Part shown: positions 22,176 to 29,915 of the stretch, piece after piece
How the letters are laid out: each line of letters begins with the position of its first letter
How positions within the stretch are numbered: the first letter of the stretch is position 1
Assembly: GCA_009731375.1 (NCBI GenBank)
Contig: BJOX01000115.1
Location: 429,643-493,642 of the forward strand
Source: Paulinella micropora
Lineage: Eukaryota > Cercozoa > Imbricatea > Euglyphida
Direction of reading: 5' to 3'
DNA: 64,000 nucleotides
The notes under the pieces: model-generated
Databases searched by the model: none
Seen by the model: only the letters and a program-made list of their open reading frames with translations
Told to the model about the DNA's origin: nothing
Program-made: the position numbers and the translations under genes

Positions 22176-23423
22176 TTAGTGGTCTTCTAAAAAATTAACG
22201 ATAACACTCACATTTCCTCCATTAGCAACAGTCGAGACAGACTTTTGTAAAAATGTTAGATTTTCGCCGGGAGATAGTTGAACGTCGTAAGTTCGCAGGT
22301 CGATAAGTTGGCTAGAAGTAGCATTAACATAAAGTTTTAGAATTACGTCCGTTATAGTGGCACCACCGAGGGCAGTCGCAGAGACATCCTTTGATACGAT
22401 TGAAGTCGTGGCATCAATATCGACGAAGTTCTGTCCCGTAAGTGTGCCCGTCGTTTTTACAATTCGCACTATGTTAACCTTGGAGTCCTCGTTTGATATG
22501 CTCACGAGAGTTGGATAAACGATTGAATAATTGGTCGCACCGCCATTAAAAGTTGTTTTATTTTTTATGCTGAGAATTGGACTTTCCGTAGTGCTCGCTT
22601 TTTTATCTCCTTCCGCTTCGTTCGATATGCTTGTATTAATAGTGTTGGAGCCCTCTACGAATAACCCAGCACTCGCGGTTTTAAGGATTTGAATTCCAGT
22701 AGAAGCATCATTCCTCATTAGTGCGGTAAATGGTAATGTAGTGTTTCGAAGACTGACACCAGTGTTGGCATTCGCATACCTAATTGTATGGACTAATTGA
22801 AAGTCGCCAGTCGTTGGATTTTCAACATAAAACCGTATAGCGCCAAATCCTAAATACTGGAATTGAATTTGAAAAACATTTCCCTTACTCCAATCCAAGA
22901 GTGGCATATCACCAGTTCCATCACACGGGTCATCCCAGTTTGCTTGTGTGATATAAGTAGTTGCTCCTCCTTTGGCTTGTAGAATATTCATTCCAACATC
23001 AGTTTTATAAAAATAGAAACCATTTGAAAAATCGCTTTCACCAATTCCTACACACGAATAATATGTTTTCGTATCATCGGTCGTCCATAAGGCAGTGAAG
23101 CGGGCTACTACCCCCATACCAGTCCGATATTTTATTCTTCTTTTACTTGTTAGGATGGCACTCGCGGTATTGTTTGCTTGTGTTTTTAATTCAGCCATAT
23201 TCGCATTAAATGAAACTGTCGCATTAGTTTGAGTTAATGACCATATCCGTGTATTAACGGTATAGGGGAAAATCTCCTGAACAACTGGTGTTAATTGACT
23301 TGTTAATGCTTCGCCGAAAGCGGTTTTCATATTATTGGTTTCAATGTGGCCGTCATACCCGACTTTGACATTTACGAAGTCTCCGCCAGGATTTTGGGCG
23401 ACTAAATTTCGTTGGTGGCTCAT
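22176..23423 (-). CDS. Putative virion structural / lectin-like protein
   Basis: 415 aa, rich in Thr, Asn and Val and almost without Cys, with long beta-strand-like stretches. Distinctive blocks are GIGESDFSNGFYFYKTDVGM, LDWSKGNVFQIQFQYLGFGA and LVHTIRYANANTG, which suggest a jelly-roll or lectin-like fold. The gene is first in line downstream of the capsid genes on the same strand and has the same 10-base upstream string (GATATAGAAC) as the major capsid gene. I infer a capsid-surface or minor structural protein. Named function unknown. Confidence 0.5.
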   Translation of the reverse strand: MSHQRNLVAQNPGGDFVNVKVGYDGHIETNNMKTAFGEALTSQLTPVVQEIFPYTVNTRIWSLTQTNATVSFNANMAELKTQANNTASAILTSKRRIKYRTGMGVVARFTALWTTDDTKTYYSCVGIGESDFSNGFYFYKTDVGMNILQAKGGATTYITQANWDDPCDGTGDMPLLDWSKGNVFQIQFQYLGFGAIRFYVENPTTGDFQLVHTIRYANANTGVSLRNTTLPFTALMRNDASTGIQILKTASAGLFVEGSNTINTSISNEAEGDKKASTTESPILSIKNKTTFNGGATNYSIVYPTLVSISNEDSKVNIVRIVKTTGTLTGQNFVDIDATTSIVSKDVSATALGGATITDVILKLYVNATSSQLIDLRTYDVQLSPGENLTFLQKSVSTVANGGNVSVIVNFLEDH

Positions 23424-23424
23424 T

Positions 23425-23434
23425 GTTCTATATC
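23425..23434 (-). promoter_or_regulatory. Candidate late promoter motif GATATAGAAC
   Basis: The ten bases GATATAGAAC lie one base upstream of the ATG of the 415-aa gene. The identical string occurs 25 bases upstream of the major capsid ATG at 25093-25102. Many other E1 starts are preceded within about 25 nt by AATATA variants. Inferred late-gene element. Confidence 0.35.
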
Positions 23435-23468
23435 ATTAAAAAAAAATAAATTAACTATCATAAATTAA

Positions 23469-25067
23469 TTAACTCATCAGGATTTCAATTCCCCTAACAA
23501 CAACACTTCGTTGAAGAATGGCGTACGTGTAATAAGTCAAATCATCCGCACCCTCAGCACTCCATTCATATCGGCGCTCAGTGTCCAAGGACAGACCAGA
23601 CACTTCATAACCCTCTTCTTCTCTCTTGTCATAAAGCGGGCGGTTGTGGTCCCAGAAATCTACGTGGAACCAGTTATATTTATACACATTTGAGTTCAAA
23701 ATAGCGGAGCCCTTAAGTTTTTCCTTCAAAAGCATATAGTCTTCATCGCGAGAGCAATTGATATCAAACTGCTGAATTCTATTACTATCCAAAGTAGTAT
23801 AATAAGAAGTAATCTTTGCTTCGTCGCGGTTATCGCAGTCAAATGCGGTATTCTTACTTTCGGCTTGATTAAACCCGCTTGTGTAAATTCTGCGAATTCT
23901 CTCACCCTGAGAGCGGTTCATTTTTATGACGAAGGATTGAGTGCCTGTGGGAAGAGCAGTCTTCCAAGATAGCGGGTATTCAATCTTGAATGAAAAGCCT
24001 TCACCAGCAATCCTGCTTTGGACACTTTGGATGACACTGGGGTCTGTTTCAACTGCGAGAAACAAGTTAAGACCAGTAATTTCGGCATCCTCGCCAGTCG
24101 CGGCCGCACCAGCCGAAACACTCTTAGCATCAGTTCCCTTAAACACGGTTTTGTTCGTGCCCTCCCAAACAATTCGCAAATCAAGGATTTCGTTGAAACC
24201 AATAGTCTTATCAATTTCAAAAATGGTTCCAAAAAGCATACCTAGCGGAATAGACACATTGATAACGGGGTCGTTGGTATCTAAGGTTCCTCCCTCAAAA
24301 TACTTAGCCTCCTCATAAGGAACATTAACGAAACTAGGAGCACCAGTTCCATTTGCGATAAGAGCATCATCGTGGCGGCGGGCTGAGATAGAAGGCTGTT
24401 CAAATGTATTCTTAACCTCTCCCTTCAATGTAGTTGTCAAAGCGCGGAGGTTGTTCTTGACAGTGTTAATTTTACCTTCAAGGTCAGTAATCGCGGCATT
24501 AACCGCAGCATCGGCATAAGTATTTCCACCAGCTGTTGCGATAGCATTGTGTGCCACAACATCAGCAACCGCACCAGTGATATTACTCAAAGCATACAAA
24601 TCATCGTAGCCAGTAGAAGGAACGGCAACACTGGTTGGGGCATTACACTTTTGAAGCAAAGCACCATACCCAACATCATCCCCGTGGTTATCCAAAGCAA
24701 TAAATCTATCATAAGAAATCTCAGGCTTCCAAACCATCTTAGTGTAATTTCCCACGTGTTGAAGATTACACAGATACTGACCGCTTCGGCTTCGCAGTTC
24801 AATCGTCTTAATCATTGACAGACAGTCCATAGGAATACGGTTATAAGTGCCACCCGCATTAGATTCTGGAGTGTAAGTAAATCGCAAAACAGACCTCGCA
24901 AGGTTCAAAGGACGAGTAGGAATTTCAAAAGTTGATTCAATTCCCCCCACAGTGCTAATTGGAATTGTCGCAAGACTTTCGCGGGCAGTAAGTTTGTTAA
25001 GCGAATACTTGCCGCGAATGAGTTCGCTCTGGCTGTGTGTAAGTTCTCCTCCATATTGGACGGGCAT
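23469..25067 (-). CDS. Major capsid protein (probable double jelly-roll)
   Basis: 532 aa, the right size for a PLV/virophage major capsid protein. The N-terminus GGELTHSQSELIRGKYSL lacks a signal. The body is beta-rich: FEIPTRPLNLARSVLRF, IKTIELRSRSGQYLCNL, GMLFGTIFEIDKTIGFNEIL. The C-terminus has VHDVD-like WFHVDFWDHNRPL followed by GYEVSGLSLDTERRYEW and SVVVRGIEILMS. It is followed upstream by the penton-like gene and the protease, the usual morphogenesis order. No sequence search was possible, so the assignment rests on size, composition, neighbours and general similarity to PLV capsids. The protein is expected to form hexameric capsomers. Confidence 0.72.
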   Translation of the reverse strand: MPVQYGGELTHSQSELIRGKYSLNKLTARESLATIPISTVGGIESTFEIPTRPLNLARSVLRFTYTPESNAGGTYNRIPMDCLSMIKTIELRSRSGQYLCNLQHVGNYTKMVWKPEISYDRFIALDNHGDDVGYGALLQKCNAPTSVAVPSTGYDDLYALSNITGAVADVVAHNAIATAGGNTYADAAVNAAITDLEGKINTVKNNLRALTTTLKGEVKNTFEQPSISARRHDDALIANGTGAPSFVNVPYEEAKYFEGGTLDTNDPVINVSIPLGMLFGTIFEIDKTIGFNEILDLRIVWEGTNKTVFKGTDAKSVSAGAAATGEDAEITGLNLFLAVETDPSVIQSVQSRIAGEGFSFKIEYPLSWKTALPTGTQSFVIKMNRSQGERIRRIYTSGFNQAESKNTAFDCDNRDEAKITSYYTTLDSNRIQQFDINCSRDEDYMLLKEKLKGSAILNSNVYKYNWFHVDFWDHNRPLYDKREEEGYEVSGLSLDTERRYEWSAEGADDLTYYTYAILQRSVVVRGIEILMS

Positions 25068-25092
25068 TTTTTTTGTAAGCTTACAATCAAAG

Positions 25093-25102
25093 GTTCTATA
25101 TC
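25093..25102 (-). promoter_or_regulatory. Candidate late promoter motif GATATAGAAC
   Basis: Second exact copy of the 10-base motif, 25 bases upstream of the major capsid ATG. Confidence 0.35.
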
Positions 25103-25133
25103 TTGTAAATAGAAAAAAATAAATAATTATAAA

Positions 25134-25946
25134 TTACCGAGATTTCAACAAATTAAAAAATGAATTAAATAAATTAAAATAATTCGTTTCACGGTAAATC
25201 AACAAAGTCATTACAATGCCGAGACCGTTAAGGTTTATTGGTTGGTCGTTTTCGTCAGTTAAGTAAAACCTAAATACATTGTTTGAATTGGCGGACAGTC
25301 TTTTGCCATACTCCGACCCGCTTCCGTCGTAGATGACAGAGCCGAACGGGATTTCATTGGCTGTGTATATTTCTTGGAGCACGTGGTTATCACCTTCGCC
25401 AACGAGGTCTGACTGTAGATACAATGTTTTTTCTCCCGTCAAGATTATGACATTTGACGACCTCAGTGTATCATTAGCGAAGAAGTAAGTAGAAGACCGC
25501 TCAAACCCCATAATTTCGTGGACCCTTGTTTCATCATCAAATACAAACCGCGGTTGAATGCATCCGTTGTCAGCCACAGTAAATAATAGCTTACCATCTT
25601 CTGGGTCAGTGTTGGTATTGTTGCTTGTAATGACGTATGTGTAGTTGTTCGGGCTGTCTGCGGTTAGCACTTCGGACAGCTTATTTTTTAAGTTGTTCAT
25701 CGTGTAGTTGCCCTCGGGTATCGTAATGAGCGCCTCGTTGCCGTTCTCACTCAGAATAAAAGTGTTGTAAGGACTTGCCACAGAGTAATACGACTTCGGC
25801 ACATAGATATGTAAAATTTTACAATGTGTTGGATTGTCCAGCCCTCTTAAATCCAAAGAGTGAGTGAAATCGCTATCTGTGCCATTTATCCTGTTTTTGC
25901 TGTTTATGTAATAGATGTTAGAACTCCTGCCGCCCTTATACTCCAT
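25134..25946 (-). CDS. Minor capsid (penton-like) protein
   Basis: 270 aa. The N-terminal region NIYYINSKNRINGTDSDF is followed by KILHIYVPKSYYSVASPYNT and ITIPEGNYTMNNLKNKLSEV, a signature I associate with PLV/virophage penton proteins (strand-rich, PKSYY.....NTF.L.E, then I..GNYT...L...L). A single jelly-roll fold is expected. It sits between the major capsid gene and the protease on the same strand, as in many members of the group. Confidence 0.7.
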   Translation of the reverse strand: MEYKGGRSSNIYYINSKNRINGTDSDFTHSLDLRGLDNPTHCKILHIYVPKSYYSVASPYNTFILSENGNEALITIPEGNYTMNNLKNKLSEVLTADSPNNYTYVITSNNTNTDPEDGKLLFTVADNGCIQPRFVFDDETRVHEIMGFERSSTYFFANDTLRSSNVIILTGEKTLYLQSDLVGEGDNHVLQEIYTANEIPFGSVIYDGSGSEYGKRLSANSNNVFRFYLTDENDQPINLNGLGIVMTLLIYRETNYFNLFNSFFNLLKSR

Positions 25947-26013
25947 CGCCTCTATTTTTGGATATATAATAGAAAATATATTTTTTTGTTTTAATTACCA
26001 CAACGGAGGGGGT

Positions 26014-26031
26014 GCGGGGGCTTGCCCCTGC
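26014..26031. terminator. GC-stem hairpin with TT loop at protease stop
   Basis: GCGGGGGC-TT-GCCCCTGC, 8-bp stem (one G-T) and 2-nt loop, beginning at the last base of the protease stop codon. One of seven similar palindromes in the two elements, most at gene ends. A transcript-end or RNA-stability role is inferred. Confidence 0.45.
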
Positions 26032-27614
26032 TATATGTATGTGTCAAAGCCGTAGCCGTTCTGCGATTTCAACTCCTCCGCCTCCTTCTCCTTCAAATCA
26101 GTCCATCCGCTGGCGAATTTAAATCGGGTTCCTTTCGCCCGTTCCAAAAGAAACCGCATACTGTGCCATCCGCAGGTATCAGAGGTGTCGCTCTGTTGTT
26201 TTACTTGATTAACCTTCATTAATAAATAACTATCTGGTCGGCTTTTATCTAACAGCTGTTTCATTTGATGCTGGAAAAGTTCAGTCGGCTCATATTCTGC
26301 TAGAGGGTCGTAGATTTCAACACTCCTGTCGCCATTCAGACTAACCCAGACAGCCATCCAATGTTGCCCTTTTTTGTTGCTCGGGTCTGTATTCATAATG
26401 AAACCATACTTTTTTCTTTTTTCTGGTTTTAATGTGTTGATTTGGTCGCTGGCTATCGTACCCAAATACCAATCGTGCTTTTTCATAATGTCGTCTATTT
26501 CATTCGTCATTAATCCTTTGCCAATTCCAGACTGTTCGCCAGGGTCCTCCGTTTCACTCACCAAATCGTCATCATTACCACTCGGCTCTTCTACAACTCC
26601 TTGTTCTTCTTTTTTTTCTTCTTTTTCTTCTCCTTTTGCTTCTCTATCTACTTCATCTTTTCTTTTTTGAACGGCACCTTCTGCCCATAAATCAAATGTC
26701 ATCCAAGCCTGGTCTGCCGACATCATCCCTTCGTTTATAATAGGACTGGTATATAGCCATCTTTTCAACATTTCAGAGTAATTTATCCTTCCCCCTTTTG
26801 CTGGTTTAATATCTGGAATAGTGTGGCCAATAAATCGTAGTTTTTTAACCATCATTTCATTATTAGGTTTTCCTGCTTTATTCCGTTTCTGTTTTAGCGT
26901 CTCAGCGAACATATTATCAATTAATTTTTCCTTTTTAGTTTGCTTGTGTTTCTCCTCTTCTTCCGCATCCTTTACAATTACGCCTCTCCGTCTTTTTGGT
27001 GGTCGTCCTGGCGGAGGCGGTGGTGGTTTTACCATAAGCGGGGCGATTGGTGCCATTAATAATCCTTGTCTATGTCGGCGTTCGGCATTTAGTTCCTGGA
27101 TAAGTCGCTGCTCCTTTTTCATTTCCCTATCTATTTCTTCCTGTCTTTCCTTAGCATCGGCGAGGTCTTTCCTTTCCTGCCTTTTCTTCTCCTCTTGTAG
27201 GTCATCCCGTGCCGATTTTTCCTTTTTCTCTATGGCTTCAATGAGTTCATATTTTTCTTTTTTAAGCTTGTCTAAGTGGTCTTGAATTGCGGTTCTCGTG
27301 TTCTGTTCAATCTCTGACAGGCTTTGAACTTTTTTCAGTTTTCTTTTGTCTTTATGTGTCGGCCACGGTTTATTTGATTTTGTTTTATTCAAGTATTTCA
27401 TAAACAGCTTAACAATTTGAAGTGTTGATAAGTCATTTGTCTTATTTCCAAAGTTTAGATATGCTCGTTTTGTCGCACGTGTGCGAACGCCTCGCTTGCG
27501 AGGCTCCCCTTTTACTTTGATATATGGTCGTCCATCTTTCGTTCTGTATATCCTCGGCGGCCGTTGCTTTCGCCTTTTGGTCTTCATACGCCCTCCGTTT
27601 ATTATTTTCGTCAT
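26031..27614 (-). CDS. Adenain-type cysteine protease with long basic N-terminal region
   Basis: 527 aa. The C-terminal 160 residues are an adenovirus-protease-like (ULP1/C5) domain: KKHDWYLGTIASDQ, KKGQHWMAVWVS (catalytic His), VEIYDPLA (Asp), LMKVNQVKQQSDTSDTCGWH (oxyanion Gln and catalytic Cys). The first 80 residues are very basic (RPPRIYRTKDGRPYIKVKGE) with YLNFGNKTNDLSTLQIVKLF, then long charged coiled coil, a proline run and an acidic linker. The same three-part layout occurs in E2 (61854-63816), so the fusion is ancestral. Expected role: maturation cleavage of capsid proteins. Compared with E2 the N-terminus has an extra stretch of about 14 residues around a perfect palindrome at 27489-27504. 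Confidence 0.88.
   Translation of the reverse strand: MTKIINGGRMKTKRRKQRPPRIYRTKDGRPYIKVKGEPRKRGVRTRATKRAYLNFGNKTNDLSTLQIVKLFMKYLNKTKSNKPWPTHKDKRKLKKVQSLSEIEQNTRTAIQDHLDKLKKEKYELIEAIEKKEKSARDDLQEEKKRQERKDLADAKERQEEIDREMKKEQRLIQELNAERRHRQGLLMAPIAPLMVKPPPPPPGRPPKRRRGVIVKDAEEEEKHKQTKKEKLIDNMFAETLKQKRNKAGKPNNEMMVKKLRFIGHTIPDIKPAKGGRINYSEMLKRWLYTSPIINEGMMSADQAWMTFDLWAEGAVQKRKDEVDREAKGEEKEEKKEEQGVVEEPSGNDDDLVSETEDPGEQSGIGKGLMTNEIDDIMKKHDWYLGTIASDQINTLKPEKRKKYGFIMNTDPSNKKGQHWMAVWVSLNGDRSVEIYDPLAEYEPTELFQHQMKQLLDKSRPDSYLLMKVNQVKQQSDTSDTCGWHSMRFLLERAKGTRFKFASGWTDLKEKEAEELKSQNGYGFDTYI
27489..27504. repeat. Perfect palindrome inside protease coding sequence
   Basis: GCCTCGC-TT-GCGAGGC, 7-bp perfect arms and 2-nt loop. 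It lies in a stretch encoding about 14 residues (EPRKRGVRTRATKR) that is absent at the matching place of the E2 protein. Same design as the hairpins at E1 gene ends. Confidence 0.55.
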
Positions 27615-27660
27615 AGTTATATTGAGTAAAAAAAATTAATATAAGATTTATTTTTAATAT

Positions 27661-27975
27661 TTAGAATTTGAGTGCCCCACGCCCGCTCTGCTTGCCGTAG
27701 CCTTGTTTGGCCGCCGCCCTCGCTACACGGTCCGCATAAGGAACTCCGACGTCGCTTAAACAGGTAGCTCCTCTTGATATCGCTTTGTTCTTTCTCAGCC
27801 ATCTTTCAATATTTCCAGCCGTTCTTTCTACTTTTGCCCAGTTAATTTTACCGCCTGCTTGTCCCTTACCCTTCTTACGACCGGTTTTCTTTTTTCCGCC
27901 CGCCATTGTGCTCGAGTTTCTTGTTATTTTTCCGACTGTTGGAATGACTTCAACCCTTGTTGTTTTCACGACCAT
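27661..27975 (-). CDS. Small basic virion-peptide-like protein (adenovirus pX-like?)
   Basis: 104 aa. A basic Gly-rich centre (AGGKKKTGRKKGKGQAGGK) is followed by a conserved tail: INWAKVERTAGNIERWLRKN, AISRGATCLSDVGVPYADRV and KQGYGKQSGRGALKF. E2 has the same tail (61484-61795), which supports a real gene. Length, charge and position beside the protease and ATPase recall adenovirus pX/core-type or amphipathic lytic peptides of adintoviruses and PLVs. A DNA-condensing or membrane-active role is inference. The upstream motif CAATATAATA is just before the ATG. Confidence 0.6.
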   Translation of the reverse strand: MVVKTTRVEVIPTVGKITRNSSTMAGGKKKTGRKKGKGQAGGKINWAKVERTAGNIERWLRKNKAISRGATCLSDVGVPYADRVARAAAKQGYGKQSGRGALKF

Positions 27976-28033
27976 TATTATATTGAAAAAAAATAATTAA
28001 TAATAAATTCATAAAAATCGTTTATTAAAATTC

Positions 28034-28073
28034 GTCCCGCAAGCGGGACAATTTGACTATCGCAAGCGATAGT
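28034..28073. terminator. Two adjacent perfect hairpins at the ATPase 3' end
   Basis: GTCCCGC-AA-GCGGGAC (28034-28049) and ACTATCGC-AA-GCGATAGT (28056-28073), each a perfect stem with a 2-nt AA loop. The second contains the TAG stop codon of the ATPase gene (28057-28059). Confidence 0.5.
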
Positions 28074-28875
28074 TGAAATTCTGCCTCAGTTCGTCTGATA
28101 CCGCATCCACATACAAAAAGTTAAACCTCTCTTTCGTCGCCTCGTGGTATTTTTCAATGAAGTAGTCGAGGTCGTAGCCAAGGTCCAGATGTTTATACAC
28201 GAGCTCTATTTTATCTACACTTTGCCCCGGAAAAATAAGAAGGTAGTCCAGCTGTTTAATCGCCTCAGGTCGTAAGTCGTTCAGGTACTGAGAGCTCATA
28301 ATCACTTTTGACTTGTAGTGGCGGTTTTTCTTTAACAGGTCGCTCACGGACTTATCCCTTAAACCTGAGCCGAGGTCATCTAGCACGAACACGACTTCGG
28401 GTGTAATGTATTTACTCGGCCTTTCTGCGGGGGGTTCTTGCCTTTTCTTTTCTTCTTTACCAAAATAAAGAAACTTTGGCTTCGGTTCCTCCTTCCCGTC
28501 TTGAACGATTTCGCCCTCTTCTTGCTCTTCGTCTGGTTTATTCAGTTTGTCTAACTCATAGTCTATCACACTGTAGCCGTCCGCTTTCAAATATGTATAT
28601 ATCGCCATCGGGTTTCCTTTCTTTTTGAAGTGCTTAACCATTTCTTTGTAGATGTGGTCCTTGTGTATCGTGCTGGCTATAATAACAATCCTAGTTTTTT
28701 TGTCAGTCGTTCGTTTCAGGATTTCAAACAGTGCTGTCGTCTTGCCACTCTTCTTGCGAGCGAGAAGAAAAATATTGGCATACGGCTCGTCAAATAACTT
28801 ATATCCTTTTGCCAACTTGTCGCCATCTCCGTTTTGCTTAACTGGTTGAACTTTAACATTATTGATTTTCTCCAT
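28057..28875 (-). CDS. Packaging ATPase (FtsK/HerA, A32-like)
   Basis: 272 aa. Walker A is ANIFLLARKKSGKTTALFEI (a variant with Ala at the first Gly). Walker B is PEVVFVLDDLGSGLRD. These are separated by RIVIIASTIHKDHIYKEM and an acidic insert. The C-terminal half has KVIMSSQYLNDLRPEAIKQL and LLIFPGQSVDKIELVYKHL, typical of A32-type genome-packaging ATPases. It should drive DNA into the procapsid. A frameshifted homologue is at 60607-61425. Confidence 0.88.
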   Translation of the reverse strand: MEKINNVKVQPVKQNGDGDKLAKGYKLFDEPYANIFLLARKKSGKTTALFEILKRTTDKKTRIVIIASTIHKDHIYKEMVKHFKKKGNPMAIYTYLKADGYSVIDYELDKLNKPDEEQEEGEIVQDGKEEPKPKFLYFGKEEKKRQEPPAERPSKYITPEVVFVLDDLGSGLRDKSVSDLLKKNRHYKSKVIMSSQYLNDLRPEAIKQLDYLLIFPGQSVDKIELVYKHLDLGYDLDYFIEKYHEATKERFNFLYVDAVSDELRQNFNYRLR

Positions 28876-28929
28876 AGCACCTCCAATATATTATATATTC
28901 TAAAATATATTTTTTTACCTGCGGGGGTT

Positions 28930-28947
28930 GTAGGGGCTTGTCCCTAC
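28930..28947. terminator. Hairpin with TT loop at stop of the 120-aa gene
   Basis: GTAGGGGC-TT-GTCCCTAC, 8-bp stem with one mismatch-free G-rich core. It contains the TAG stop (28944-28946) of the adjacent gene. Confidence 0.45.
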
Positions 28948-29306
28948 GCCAAAAATTCCAAACAAATAACAATTCTTCCAGCTAGTTGGTCGGTCTCGAT
29001 ATTACCGCTGTCTGTTTTAAGCACTCTAAAACTGTATTGCCCGTCGGTCCATCCGATATTTCCAAGATTATAGCCGAGATTTGAAATGTTGGCCGTGTTG
29101 CTGTCGGCGAATGTGCCAATAATTCCAATGCGGTCCATATAAAGGATTTTTGTTTTCGTTTCAGTCAAGTCATTATAATAGTGGATAAACTTGACATTCA
29201 TTCTAGTCGGCGTAAAGTTCATTTGAATGGTCTTGTTAAATGTCTTGCTACCACCAGCAAAATCATTACTCAGAAAAATAATCCGCTGATATTTATAGTC
29301 CGCCAT
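28944..29306 (-). CDS. Conserved 120-aa protein of the element family
   Basis: 120 aa, beta-rich: YKYQRIIFLSNDF, FNKTIQMNFTPTRMNVKFIH, YMDRIGIIGTFADSN, GRIVICLEFLA. E2 encodes a close homologue at 60239-60597, with one in-frame TGA where E1 has Gly. It lies upstream of the ATPase on the same strand and is divergent from the Cys-rich gene, with the two ATGs overlapping at 29305-29306. Size and fold suggest a small jelly-roll or capsid-cement protein, but no family is recognised. Confidence 0.6.
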   Translation of the reverse strand: MADYKYQRIIFLSNDFAGGSKTFNKTIQMNFTPTRMNVKFIHYYNDLTETKTKILYMDRIGIIGTFADSNTANISNLGYNLGNIGWTDGQYSFRVLKTDSGNIETDQLAGRIVICLEFLA

Positions 29307-29550
29307 GATGTCCTCTATATTGCTACTAATAAACTTTTTATTAATTAATATTTCCGCTCGGTCCGCCTGTGATTTCTATTCGCGGGTCGGTGAGAAAAAA
29401 AATGAAAGTTGTCTTTATTGTATCCAAAAGGGATGTGTGTATAAGCCGATGTCGGACTGGTGTGTTAGTTTTGATGAAGCTATTCCGCTAATCTGTGCGG
29501 GTGATAGCTCTTGGTATAAAATCTATTCGTTTGAATGTTCGTCTTTTTGA
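29305..29550 (+). CDS. Secreted or membrane-anchored Cys-rich small protein
   Basis: 81 aa. The N-terminal hydrophobic stretch MSSILLLINFLLINISARSA looks like a signal peptide. The mature part has eight Cys (CDFYSRVGEKKNESCLYC, GCVYKPMSDWCVSFDEA, IPLICAGDSSWYK, ECSSF), suggesting disulphide bonds in the secretory pathway. It is the only plus-strand gene between the ATPase and fibre blocks. The E2 copy is split by the 12.5-kb insertion. Possible roles are envelope or host-surface interaction; none is shown. Confidence 0.6.
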   Translation: MMSSILLLINFLLINISARSACDFYSRVGEKKNESCLYCIQKGCVYKPMSDWCVSFDEAIPLICAGDSSWYKIYSFECSSF

Positions 29551-29576
29551 AAAAAAGGACACAAAAACCGCGGGGG

Positions 29577-29915
29577 TTATTTCTTTGAACTAGAAGGCGA
29601 TGGAAGGCAGATGCCTATAAGTAGTGTTAAAATACCGACGTACGTGTTGGCTACCTCGCACGGTAAGTTCTTTTCAGACAGCCTCACGATACAAAGGGTG
29701 ATGATGGCGATGATGATACCCATTTGAAATAAGTATTTAATAAGACGGCTGTCAGTTTTTCGCTTAGTCAAACAGCAATCCCAGCTGTCCTCGTATTCGT
29801 GGTCTAATTTTTTTTCTTCCTGCTTAATTTGGACATCAAGCACACGGTTTTTGAGTTCTGGTGTAAGGTCTTCCGTCTCTATGATTGGTGGTGGTGGATG
29901 TAATCTAGGCGGCAT
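29577..29915 (-). CDS. Two-helix membrane protein
   Basis: 112 aa. An N-terminal proline-rich stretch (PPRLHPPPPIIETEDLTPEL) and a charged helix precede two hydrophobic segments, YLFQMGIIIAIITLCIVRL and TYVGILTLLIGICLPSPSS. The start codon overlaps the end of the fibre gene by 11 bp, and the E2 pair (47095-47448) has the same 11-bp overlap. This implies co-transcription with the fibre and possibly translational coupling. Probably a virion or host membrane protein. Confidence 0.65.
   Translation of the reverse strand: MPPRLHPPPPIIETEDLTPELKNRVLDVQIKQEEKKLDHEYEDSWDCCLTKRKTDSRLIKYLFQMGIIIAIITLCIVRLSEKNLPCEVANTYVGILTLLIGICLPSPSSSKK

Noticed and set aside
24000-24320. ORFs antisense to the major capsid gene
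   Set aside because: Shadow frames of a strongly supported coding sequence.
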